DNA from: Costus lasius
Taxonomy: Eukaryota > Streptophyta > Magnoliopsida > Zingiberales > Costaceae
NCBI GenBank assembly: GCA_027563935.2
Contig: JANVAS020000203.1
Location: forward strand, 4,402,001-4,466,000
Length of the DNA: 64,000 nt
Direction of reading: 5' to 3'
Each line of letters opens with the position of its first letter. Position 1 is the first letter of the stretch. A model generated the notes under the pieces. It was not told where the DNA came from. It ran no database searches and was given only the letters and a program-made list of their open reading frames with translations. Made by a program: the position numbers and the translations under genes. Positions 34,149-45,500 of this stretch are shown here, piece by piece.

Positions 34149-34883
34149 GATCTGGTCTGATCATGTTTGATTGATTAGGGCTTTAGATCGGTAAGCTTCG
34201 ATCGAGAGAGTTGATGCTAGATCGGTGAGATCATGAGCATCAAGAGATGAACGGTTAGATCTGGAACCTTAGGGTTTACTATGGTCTAGACCAAATGGCT
34301 TGGGCTGATTTGATTTGGTTTTTTGGACCAAAGTCTATTGGATCGATTGAGCTTGAACCGGTTCACATGTGTGAACGCTTGGTTCAATGCTTAAGCATTT
34401 TTGGTTGGCATGAGCGCATGGCTTAATGATATTCCATTTTTGGAATGTGATCAATGCCGATTCCTCTCAATGCCAAAAAAACGCCAATACATTCCACTCT
34501 TCTCATGTGGCTTGCTTGCACTCTCGTGACAAGGGGGAGACGTGAAGCAACGAGAAGACTTCGTCCAAGGAGAGGCTTGCTCTCGCATCTCAAACTTCCT
34601 ACACACAAAGGACCCCTTGAAGCTTTGCTAGCACAAAGACGACAAGGACAAGCCATTCCTCATCTTGTGTGCGTCACTTGTGGAGAAGCTCTCTTTTGAT
34701 CTTTGCTTCCAAGCCGACATCCAATCTAATGGCGTTGGTATGATCCCTTTGAGACCTTTTCGTTTATACAAGTTAATCATATGAACTACATGCGATCTTG
34801 AAGATGAATTCCCTAGAAATATTACATGCGCCCCCTTATTTAGGGTTTCATCTCCTTGCGCTCCCCCTTGAAGGGGACTTTCA
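34126..34883 (+). repeat. CopC 3' LTR, 5'-truncated
   Basis: From the junction at about 34125-34133 to ...GACTTTCA. At the junction AGATCTGG appears to be a filler copied from LTR sequence about 15 bp downstream. Confidence 0.9.
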
Positions 34884-34888
34884 CAAAG

Positions 34889-36764
34889 ACCTATGTGTTA
34901 AGTACCAAATAGTTGTATTCTTACTAGCTAAGCAAACCGAGTATGATGCGAATAAACAATAAACACACGGGAAAATAATCAGAGAGATAAACTGGGACTA
35001 GGGTTTCATCCACCTTAATTTAAAATGATTAGATATAATAAAAGGTCGTCAATCAAATCCTATCATGATAAAGACTTAATTTACTTCATAAAAGGATTAT
35101 CTCACTTTCGTGTAGACAATCATGCAGGGACCAATCCTCGCTTTCGCGCAAGATTTATCCCAATGCTGTAAATAAGTAAACCATCAATCAAAGAATTCAA
35201 AGATCACTTTCGTGCATCCGAATTCTAAGTTGATTGTCTCGAGCGGAATCTCAAGGATCACTTTCGTGCATTCGAGACTCAACACAAGTTCTACCTATGG
35301 TTCTCCAACGTTCCGATCCTCACTTTCATGCAAGATCTCCACGTTTGACACACTAACTTAATCCTAGGTTCATAATTATCAACATGGCAATCACGTCACT
35401 AAAATAAAGAAATAAGAACTTTAACCTAATCTCTTACGGTGAGTTCCTATTTATCAATTTTAGGGTTCCAATTCTCAAGCAAGTCACCTTTCGGTCCTTA
35501 TTGCAAGAACTGTAAACATGATAACAACAAGTAAATTAAGGAGAAATTTAGAACAATAACCACATAGGTAAAATTATCATGGCAAAATTATCTTGACGAA
35601 ATAAAAAGGTATCTAATCATATAAAATCAGAGGGGATTACACCCCGTGTCCCAAAATATGTCTAAGCTTGCATGGAGAAAGAAAAATAATCAACCATAGT
35701 TTCAAAGTTTCAAAAGTTGAAGAGAAGGAAGAAATAAACTTTACAACACGGCTGTGAAATTAAACACAGCCGTAATTTGCAAGGAACTCGCTGTGAATAG
35801 TGCCGACAATGCTTCTTTCGTTGATTTGTCCTCCGATCGGACTCCTTTTGCTCAGAAACTTTTGTGGTGTCCTCCTCTCCTCCAAACGAAGCTTTAGTGT
35901 AAAAATCATGGACGGAGATGACCTCTATGCCTCTTGGCGCGAGGCCAAATCCTAGACGCCTCTCTAACGATTTCTCTCTCGATACTGGATAAAAATTGGT
36001 GCTTCCGGTGTATATGTTATCTTCTCATGACCCCCCCTGGATTGCTTCTTACGACTTTGAATATAAATCTCTGGTTCGCCCGCAATCATCTCCGCAAGAA
36101 TCGGACTTCAGAATTGACCTGGAAATCGCGTTTAACAACAGAAATACGATAGTGTAATAGTTTACGGCACTGCCGTAAAATCGATCGAGTTTTCTTTTCT
36201 GATGTCGCCTGGGAAATACGGCACCGTAATCTAGTTTACGGTACTACCATAAAATCGGTTGAACTCTCTGTTCGGGAGTGACTGGAAAATACGGTCCGTG
36301 TAATCCTTTACGAGGGTGCCGTAAAATCAAGCAAAGTTTCTGTTCTGAAGCGCTCTGAAATATGGTACCGTAATCTGGTTTACGGTACTGCCGTAAAATC
36401 CGAAAAACCTTCTGTTCGGGAACACCTCAAAATACGGCAGTGTTCTCGATATTATGGTAGCGTATAAAAATATGGTACCGTAATATAGTTTACGGCCCTG
36501 CCGTATTTTGCTGAGATGCTCCGATTTTCATGAAATTTCTTGGGTGATCTCCTCTTGATGATGGTAACTCTTTCATGTCTTTGATTTTGCTTGAAAATGC
36601 CCCAAAATAGTGCCTTTTTATCTAAAGATCATGAAAAACCAAAATAGAAGTAGACTTTGCAATATTCGATGAATTTAGCATGAACACAAGTAATAAGATC
36701 TTCAATTTAGCATGAAAAGATATCTAAAATGATACAAAATATACTATATATTTTGATGTCATCA
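34889..36764 (-). repeat. G3 3' LTR, main piece
   Basis: Continues G3 after CopC and ends (plus strand) ATGTCATCA, so the LTR starts TGATGACAT on the minus strand. It contains tandem palindromes 36171-36510. It lacks the S3 insertion of the other LTR: here GGCCCTGCCGTA is uninterrupted. Confidence 0.9.
36171..36510 (-). repeat. Tandem palindrome array in the G3 3' LTR
   Basis: Units with TTTACGGCA-C-TGCCGTAAA-type palindromes at about 36171, 36236, 36307, 36379 and 36489; the first four are about 65-72 bp apart. Matching array at 53151-53489 in the 5' LTR, and two units in the interior (49875-49995). Confidence 0.75.
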
Positions 36765-36784
36765 AAATACATAAGGCTCAAACT

Positions 36785-36802
36785 TTGCTTGTCCTCAAGC
36801 AA
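36785..36802 (-). other. Inverted repeat TTGCTTGAGGACAAGCAA (G3)
   Basis: Identical to those of G1 and G2, 20 bp from the 3' LTR start, on the minus strand. Confidence 0.8.
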
Positions 36803-37195
36803 AAATCAAAATTTGATTAAAAGAATAACCTTTTCATGCTCAATAAATTTCTAAAATACAACTTATCAATGAAAAATTTCACCAATTGATTTACAAAACT
36901 TCAAATAAACATATCATCCTTAGAACTCAACCTTCTAGATCCACAATTCAATCAAATAAAAATTTGCAACTTGTACAATAAATAGAACTTCAACCTCATG
37001 ACTTCACCTAATTTCAGTTCAAATCTATCATGCTTTTGTTTACAGGAATTGGGTTTCTAAGATCTTTTTCCACACACAATTTTTTTTCTTCTCTTTTTTT
37101 TTTCTTTTTCTTTTTCATGTATTTTGTTATTTTTTCATGGATGGCATGTACCCACATAGATACACACTTTTTATTTTGACTTCAACTCTTTCTTC

Positions 37196-37328
37196 GGTAC
37201 CATTGTTAATTTTACACAGTGTCAAGTAGAGGAGTCTTATTATTTTTCACACTCATTATTTTTTTATAGACTTCAACCCATGACTTAGGTACCACTATCA
37301 ATTTTACATAGTGCCAAGTAGGGGAGTC
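37196..37328 (-). other. Twin 3' hairpins (G3)
   Basis: Two copies, 92 bp apart. On the minus strand each reads GACTCC(T/C)CTACTTGRCACT, a loop with GTAAAATT, then the complementary arm and GGTACC. The 37288-37328 copy pairs CACTAT with ATAGTG perfectly. The 37196-37236 copy has CACTGT/ACAATG with one mismatch. Confidence 0.7.
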
Positions 37329-38971
37329 TCTCACTATTTTTATAGATCTTGGATTGTTATTTCTCAACAAATAGCAAAATAGACTAAACATCTAGTAGGT
37401 TGATCAATTGATATCGATTCACAAATCATACTCATATGCTCATTTTTTTTAAAAGAGTAGTTTCACCTTTAGATCTTATTCCTCAAATAACACATCTACC
37501 CAAAATTTCATGCATCAACCAATGTCAAATTTCAAAAATAGATATGCATTGAAGAAATAAATCTAACATGATAGGTTTAGTTCTAATTACATGCATGAAC
37601 ACATTCATCATCATAGAAAATTTACACACCTCTCATCACATGAATTCTGGCCATAAAAATTTTCAAACATCTAAATATGTCAAAATCAATGCAAAAGGTG
37701 TGAAGCATCAAACTAAAAAAAAATCATGATAGATTCAAGAGACCACATCGAGTAGAAATCTCAGTGAGCAAATCAAAGATGCAACCATATGAAATAGTCA
37801 TGAATAAGAGAGTGCAAACGATACTCACAAAACTATATAGCAAGCTCTGATCGAAAATACATAAGGCTCAGATCAAAAATAGTGTCGGGGTAGATGCTAC
37901 AAGGTCCAAGTATGTGTTTTTCGAAAATATTACCTGTAAATTTAATGTACATAAGGTTCAGTTTGAAAATAGTCTCTAAAAATAATAATGATAAAAATAA
38001 TTTTCTCAAGGGAGAATCAGAGATGTCGCCGGAGGTTTGAAGAGGATGCCGGTGGAAAGAGTCGAGCAGGCAAGAAGCAAAGGTGGAACAGATGCTATCT
38101 GAAAATCTACTAGCAATGATGGTGGTGGTGCCGACAGTAGAGTGAGTAATCTCTAGTGGCCTTCTAGAGACTACAGTCCTGGAGGTGAGATCGTCGGCCG
38201 GTGGGTGTGAGAGATAGTACTGTAGAGACAAAAAAATCAGTCACTAATGAAGAGTCTGCTGTATAAATAAATAAAATCAATAGAATAAGAGGTAGTAGTG
38301 TTGGGTCCCTTTCAAGAGGGAGCGAAACCCTAATAGGTCCCCTTCAAGGGGGAGCGAAAACCCTAAATGGTGGCGCATAAATCTTTGCAAGCGGAAGCAA
38401 GGGTTTTCATAGATCTTTCGCAAGAACATATGATCAACTTGATGAAGTTTAGATCCATACCATAGCCATGAAGAAGATGGCGACTTGGAAGCGAGAGAAC
38501 AAGAGAGGTCTCCTCCAAATTGTCGCACACAAAAGGATTGATGACTTGCTCCTTGGATGCTCCTTGTGCTAGCAAGGATCTCCAAGATGTCCTTGATCGA
38601 ATGAAGGAAAGAGATGGTGTCTTGCTTGGCCGAACTTCTCATCGTCAACACCTTCAACCCCTTGCGTCTCGTCAAGAGAGAGGAGCCAAAATGTTGAATG
38701 AGGCGTTAAACCACACATTGAACGTGGAGACGTTTTTCATTTTTGGACTTTCCAAAAATAGCAACCGAAACCGTTGAAGAGTTTTGCGTTCACATCAAGT
38801 GAACCAAACGATCATCCCACTCCATGTGGACCATGCGCTCACACTTGAGCCGGTTCACATGTCAATGGTTCATTGGTCAAACCAAATCAGCCCAAGCAAT
38901 AGTCTAGACATTATCAAACCCAATGGTTCAATGATCTAACCGTCCATCCCTCGATGCTCTTGATCTCACCG

Positions 38972-40646
38972 TGTTGGGGTATGCCCTTAAGGCTAATGTT
39001 TGAGGCCTTGGGATTGTAATAGTATCATTGTATAAACTCTTAAGTTTATAAAGGCAATGGTTGTTATTCAGGTTGTTACCTTGTCTGCTGTAATAAGTGT
39101 ACTACTGAATAATGTCTCAAAGCTGTTCAGCTAGGCTGACATGCACTGATGTCCTTAGTCGATATATCTTGGTGAACATGAGACAGCCTTGATATGGTTA
39201 AGACTAATATGTGTTCTAATCTTATAGGATGCTTCGAGCATGGAATAAGATGTAGACTCATGGGTTCATTGGATGTACTGGACAGACCCTACTAGGATAT
39301 TCCATTGCTTGTCACAATGTGAATGATCCTTGTAAGCACCAAGTGGCACATGTCCTCTGACTTGAGATCACTTGTGTTTCTAAATGATGATTGTCATTGT
39401 TTTGAGGTAGTTCAATATCATTTGAAACATAATGGTTATAGACTATCTTGGATAATGATCATGAGTCAGGTTAGGACTCTAGTGATAGATAAAGGATTGC
39501 CGTCTCCTTGTTTAAGGAGTGTGATGTTCTAAGGCCCCCCTATATGAGATGATTGAGAAAGTGTATGGCCATACCCAGATGACTATGTTCATCTGATCTA
39601 ATCATGCTCATCGTATTGGAGTTACAGGCTTGACATGCTTGTCCAATAAGAACATCCAGTGGCAAAGGAAACATGTATGCCTCGTGAAATGGATTCACTC
39701 TTGTGCTGTGATTTGGGTGTAGTCTTGGAAGACTCTTTCCTTTATATCGGGAGACAGTGATGTGTTGCTAGATACCCCTCACTGATCGTGATAACGTAAG
39801 TTGTCGTTACCGACATTTAAAGGAAACCCTTAGGGTCGCACAATTTGATGACATGGCTTACTCAAGTCAGATCGTGTGGACTGAATTGTTTGGATTCAGT
39901 TTAAAGGAGTTTAGACTCTGATTGTAAGTGAGATCTGGTCTGATCATGTTTGATTGATTAGGGCTTGAGATCGGTAAGCTTCGATCGAGAGTGTGGATGC
40001 CAGATCGGAGAGATCAAGAGCATCCAGAGATGAACGGTTGGATCTTGAACCATTTGGTTCAAAGAGATCTAGACCATGGCTTGGGCTGGTTTGAACCGAA
40101 TTGAGTTGAACCTAATTGGCTTGAACCGGTTCACATGGGTGAACGTATGGTTCAAGGATTGAAGGCATTTTGGGCGGTTTTTCTTCAAGTGGTCGCATGG
40201 CTTCATAACCTTCCATATATGGAAGTGTAACGCCATCACTTGAATGAAAGCCTTAACGCCATTTGCCCAATTACTCTCTTGTCATCTTCATTCGACAAGG
40301 GAGAGGGGAACTCTTGTACAACGAAGCTCTCGGCCAAGCACCTCTCTTCATCTACACACGACAAGGACATTTTGGAGATCGCTTGCTAGCACAAGGAACA
40401 TCCGAAAGGGTAGCCATCTCTCATCTAGTGTGCGTTATCTTTGGAGGAGTGCTTACTTGCTCTCTTGCTTCCAAGTCGCCACCCTTTATCATGGCTTTGG
40501 TAAGAGATCTTCTCTTGATCTTTATAAGCAAACAAAGTTAATCTTATAGATATACTACATGCGATCTATGGAAACCCTAATTCCGCCCATGCAATTGAGA
40601 TTTGTGCATGCTTAGGGTTTGCGCTCCTCCTTGAAGGGGACTTACA
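38972..40646 (+). repeat. CopD 5' LTR
   Basis: TG...CA ends. Perfect palindrome CTTCCATATATGGAAG at 40210-40225 inside a TTCAAGTG (40184-40191) / CACTTGAA (40237-40244) stem. Predicted LTR start ATGGCTTTG at 40491-40499 followed by the donor GTAAGAG. Confidence 0.95.
40491..40501 (+). promoter_or_regulatory. Predicted spliced Gag start and 5' splice donor (CopD)
   Basis: TCATGGCTTTG then GTAAGAG, the best donor consensus of the set. The acceptor ends at 42514. Predicted intron 40500-42514 (2,015 nt) removes the primer site and leader and keeps frame with the Gag ATG at 42536. Confidence 0.62.
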
Positions 40647-40648
40647 AT

Positions 40649-42535
40649 TGGTATCAAAGCATAGGGTTTTTCAGTATTATCTATATGATTGCTTTGCTGA
40701 GATTGTGATCCATTCATGATGCCATATTGCGCTCACTTCATGCTTTGTTTTCTTGCGCTTACATGATGTTGTGTGCCCATAAGTTTGTTTGCGCTTGTAT
40801 CATTGCTTGGAGAAGGTTGCGCTTATGCCTAGATCTTTGGTTTATCAACATGCAAAGAATGACATGCTAGATATTTGATGTATCTTGTTTATCAAAGTGG
40901 CGCATGTTACTTGTTTGCGCTTGTTGTAGTTGTTTTTCAAAGAAAAACCTTACATCTTGCGTGCCTATCACCATAGATCTAAGGGGCGCCTGCTATAATC
41001 CCTTAGACGGGTTAGTAGGGTTGAAGGCATCCTCTAGGGAAGATCCAACTAGTCTGATCAGACCATCTGACAGCCTAGATGAGTTGACCTGATAGCACCT
41101 GTGCGCAAGCACGAGGTGGCTATAGGTTGACTGCATCAAGGGCGTGTAGCGAGGTCTGGTTGAGACGACTAATGAACACACATGAGTTAGGCCCGGGGTC
41201 ACACCCGCTTGCCAAAACTCATGAGGGTTGTTCAGCCCTTGAAGCATGCATGGTTGACCATTAGGTCAACTCGAGTCAGTTAGGACTTGGTGCATGCAAG
41301 GGCAGTGGATCTGACTAGCTGGATGAGTGGATCCCTATTAATGGACCGTTGTAAGGTAGTAGGGCTCATAAGAAAATTAAAATTGATGCCAATGGGGTTT
41401 TCAAAATTTTATTTTCTTTGTAATGGATCACATGTTGATTGAATGATGCCATGATGCTTGTTTATTTATTCTTATGTGGGCTGCCCATGTTAAATGTGTG
41501 CTGTGCTGGGGCCTGCGTGCCTGGACTTAAACTTGTAAATTAATTTTTATCGTGATCTGCGAATCACTTTTTAATTAATTTATTGTATATTTGACCTGCG
41601 AGTCAAACTTGTCTAGATAGATCAAAATGTATTTGATTAGACAAGAGCACAAAAGCACACATTAAAGAGGCGCATTCAGCTGGTGGGCGCACCTAAGCTG
41701 AACTTGGCGCAAGGGCCCTGGGATGGACCTGATGAGATAAAAGACCCATGAAAAGAAAGTGAAGACTTAAGTAAAATTTAAGGTCTTACTTAGGCTATGG
41801 GCTCTTACCACATAAGATCAGCATGCTTTCTATTTATTGCTTTTATAATTAGAATTGCATGAGTTTATCTTCTGCTATCACCATAGGACTTGCATGATAG
41901 GTATGAAGATAAAAGACCGTTAAAATCCAAACGCTAACATATCAAGCTCGTAAGCCTTCTGACGCGAAACCTCACTGTTCTGACTATCGTTGGAGCCGTG
42001 TTGTACCCACTCAGTGGGCACGTCCATCTATCTTCAGACGGTGCGGGATTACACCTGCGTGTTACAGAGTAGGGATTTATCCCTTCTCGTTGCTCAGCAT
42101 AGCACGTGGTGGTCCAGGGAGTAGGTCGGGTCAGCTTGACCATGTAGACTACATATGTGGCGCATATGGTAGCACATGGAGGCAGCCATCTGTGGGGTCA
42201 GAGACTGTGTTGTACCAACTCAGTTGGCACAGTCTGCTGGATTGCCCAGATGAAGGGGAATCGCACGGGTTGGCGATTGGCAGGGACTGCCTACCAGAAA
42301 TTAGTGCTTGTACTCTCTGTGCATCTTATCTCGCCTGAGCGGGACGCGGAGACCAAGTATGAAATCTGGATCCCATCTCACTAAAAGAGTGTTACTCTTT
42401 CGGACTGTTTTATGGATTTTACAATCAGCTAAAATAGTGAGAAAAGGAATCATTCTTAAGTCCTGATTGATTCTTAACATTGATACTGACCTTGCTGTTC
42501 TTGCATTGTTGTAGATTCCTGCAGCAACGAACACC
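40649..42535 (+). other. CopD primer site and leader
   Basis: Primer site TGGTATCAAAGC (40649-40660) has one change from TGGTATCAGAGC. The leader contains the helix module 41083-41302, twin hairpins at 42003-42021 and 42212-42230, TACTGAC (branch-site-like) and the acceptor at 42513-42514. Confidence 0.8.
41083..41302 (+). other. Structured leader RNA module (CopD)
   Basis: H1: GTTGACC (41083-41089) with GGTTGAC (41125-41131, two G-U pairs), ATAGC/GCTAT, GTGC-GCAA-GCAC. H2: CATGAGTT (41181-41188) with AACTCATG (41216-41223). H3: CCCTT (41236-41240) and GCATGCA (41244-41250) with TGCATGC (41291-41297) and AAGGG (41298-41302), enclosing hairpins GTTGACC/GGTCAAC (41253-41270) and AGTC/GACT (41274-41287). 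Confidence 0.72.
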
Positions 42536-45500
42536 ATGAGCTTCAATGTGCGATCCCTACTGGAAAGGGAGAAGTTTGCTGGGCCAAACTTCTCAGACTG
42601 GTTCGGACACCTTAAGATCGTTCTTAAGGCAGAGAGGAAACTGTATGTCCTCGAGACGGCTATGCCGCCTCAACCCGCTGCGAACGCCGCAAGGGCGGTT
42701 CGTGATGCCTATGAAAAGCACGTCAATGATAGCATTGATGTCGCATGCCTGATGCTAGCGTCTATGACACCACCGCTGCAGCGTCAGCATGAGGATATGT
42801 CGGCTATAGAGATTATAGCGAACCTCAAGATGCTGTATGCTGCACAGGCGAGGACAGAACGCTATAATCTGACAAAGCTTTTCTTTCAGAGCAAACTGGC
42901 TGAAGGGAGCCCAGTGGGAGCTCACGTGCTCAAGATGATTGGGCACAAGGAGGCTCTGGAGAAACTGGGCCATACCATCAACCAGGAGCTTGCTGTAGAC
43001 ATTATTCTGCAGTCTCTCCCGCCTTCTTTCGATGCGTTCATTATTAATTTTAATATGAACAAGATCGATTGTACTCCGGCAGAGCTGCTGAATATGCTCT
43101 TGACAACTGAGGAGACTCTGAAGGGAAAGCCTTCAACCTCTGTCTTAATGGTTCCTTCTAGGAACAAGAAGAAGGGGAAGAAGGGCAAAGCCCCTGTCAA
43201 GAACTACAGTAAGGCTCTGAAACAAAAGGTTAAGCGGTCGAAGGACAACAGGTGTTTCCACTGTGGCCAGCTGGGTCACTGGAAAAAGGACTGTAAAGCG
43301 CTCCAAGGAGATAAGAGGGGAAGCATCGCTTCTGGCTCAGGTATATATGTGACTGAGGTCATGTTATCTTCTTCTTCTATTTCATGGGTGTTGGACACTG
43401 CGTGTGGAGTTCACATTTGTTCAAATGTGCAGGAACTCAAGAGAAGAAGGCAGGTGGGACAGCATGAGGTAGACCTACGCGTTGGAAACGGGGCACGGGT
43501 TGCTGCTGTTGCTGTAGGAGACTATTTCATTTCTTTACCATCTGGCATTGTATTGGAATTAAACAATTGTTATTTTGTACCCAGTATAACCAAGAATATT
43601 ATCTCTATTCCTGCTCTTGTTAGGAAAGGATTTGCCTTTGAATGCAATATTTCAAAGTGTGTACTTTCTCTTGATAATATTGTTTATGCTACTGGTTCAA
43701 TTAACAATGGGTTATTCATGTTGGACATGGAATATTCTATACAAAACATTGATAATAAGAAAGCCAAGTATGCTGAAGACAGCACCTTGTTATGGCATAG
43801 TCGTTTAGGCCATATTAACAAGAAGCGCATTAAGCGGTTGCATGATCATGGACTGCTGGGATCATTCTCCTATGAGGAAATTGATACATGCAAAGCTTGT
43901 TTGATGGGTAAAATGACGAAGTCTCCTTTTCTTAACAAAGGTCAAAGGGCTTCAGGTTTACTTGACCTTATACACAGTGATGTGTGTGGGCCATTTAGTA
44001 AACATGCCAGAGGTGGCTATCAATACTTCATTACCTTTACTGATGATTTCAGTAGGTATGGTTATGTCTATCTTATGAGACATAAGAGTGAATCTTTTGA
44101 CAAGTTCAAAGAGTTCAAAAATGAAGTACAGAATCAGCTAGGCCGAAATATCAAGGCACTTCGTTCTGATCAAGGTGGAGAATACTTGAGTCATGCGTTT
44201 ACTGACTATCTGAAGGAGTGTGGGATTATCTCACAGCTCACTCCGCCAGGAACACCGCAATGGAATGGTGTGTCCGAGAGGAGAAATAGAACATTACTTG
44301 ATATGGTTCGTTCTATGATGAGTCAGGCCACTCTTCCTTACTCCTTTTGGGGTTTTGCACTGGAAACAGCTGCAAAGGTACTAAACCGAGTGCCATCCAA
44401 GGCCGTTTCAAAGACGCCATATGAATTATGGTATGGGAAACAGCCGAGCTTGACATTTATCAGGATCTGGGGTTGCGAGGCTTATGTCAAAAAGCTCGCC
44501 TCTGGGAAACTGGAGAGCAGATCTGAGAAATGTATCTTTGTCGGTTACCCTAAGGAAACTAAGGGTTATTATTTCTACGATCCCAAAGAGAACAAAGTAT
44601 TTGTTGCTCGGACGGCCATATTTCTTGAGAAGGAGTTTCTTCTGCAAGAGGCTAGTGGGAGAGAAATAAAGCTGGATGAGAATCCACAGGAAGGACAAAG
44701 TAGTCAAGCGCAGTTGGATGAGCCTGAGCCGGTAGATCAGGTTATTGAACAACCTGAGGCTCAGATATCACGGGAACCGCGAAGATCGGGAAGGATCCGT
44801 CGACAGCCTGAGCGCTATGACGGAGTCTACATCATTGATAATGATGAACCCCTCACTTATGCGGATGCGATCAGTGGACCGGAGTCAGCTAGATGGCTTG
44901 AAGCTATGCGAGCCGAGATGGACTCCATGTCAGATAACCAAGTCTGGGATTTGGTTGATTTGCCTCCGGGAGTAATCCCTATAGGCTGTAAATGGATCTT
45001 CAAGAAGAAGATTGACATGGATGGTAACGTGGTTACCTATAAAGGCAGGCTAGTAGCGAAAGGTTTCAAACAAATCTACGGGATAGATTATGATGAAACT
45101 TTCTCTCCTGTAGCCATGTTTAAGTCTATTCGGATTCTTTTCGCGATAGCTGCATATTATGATTATGAGATCTGGCAGATGGATGTGAAAACAGCTTTCC
45201 TTAATGGAAATCTGGATGAGGATGTGTATATGACACAACCTGAAGGTTTCACTAATCCAACAGATCGTCATAAAATATGCAAGTTAAAGAAGTCTATTTA
45301 TGGACTGAAACAAGCATCTAGAAGCTGGAATATTCGTTTTGATGAATCAATCTCTGAGTTTGGTTTCATCAAGAATGAAGATGACCCGTGTGTATATAAG
45401 AGGTTTAGTGGGAGCGTGATTACATTCCTAATCCTCTACGTCGATGATATCTTAATCATTGGAAACGATATTCCTGAACTTCATGCTGTTAAAGCATGGC

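Larger units (their letters stand above)
26961..34883 (+). mobile_element. CopC: Ty1/copia with a deleted 3' end
   Basis: 5' LTR 26961-28659 (1,699 bp), primer site 28662-28673, leader to 30506, coding region 30507-34125, then a truncated 3' LTR to 34883. The TSD CAAAG is at 26956-26960 and 34884-34888. Compared with CopB, about 0.29 kb of coding/3' interior and the first ~0.95 kb of the 3' LTR are missing. The remaining LTR parts differ at about eight sites in 750 bp by eye, so it is older than CopA, CopB and CopD. Confidence 0.94.
36765..38298 (-). other. G3 interior, 3' non-coding part
   Basis: On the minus strand this lies between the S2/CopD insertion and the 3' LTR. It holds the 18-bp inverted repeat (36785-36802), twin hairpins (37196-37328), a T-rich tract (37081-37135) and a partial duplication around TACATAAGG(C/T)TCA (37857-37990). 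The 132-codon frame at 37833-38231 has no recognisable features and I do not call it a gene. Confidence 0.65.

Noticed and set aside
37833..38231. 132-codon minus-strand frame in the G3 interior
   Set aside because: No recognisable features, spans a partial duplication of TACATAAGG-type sequence, and lies in the expected 3' non-coding region.
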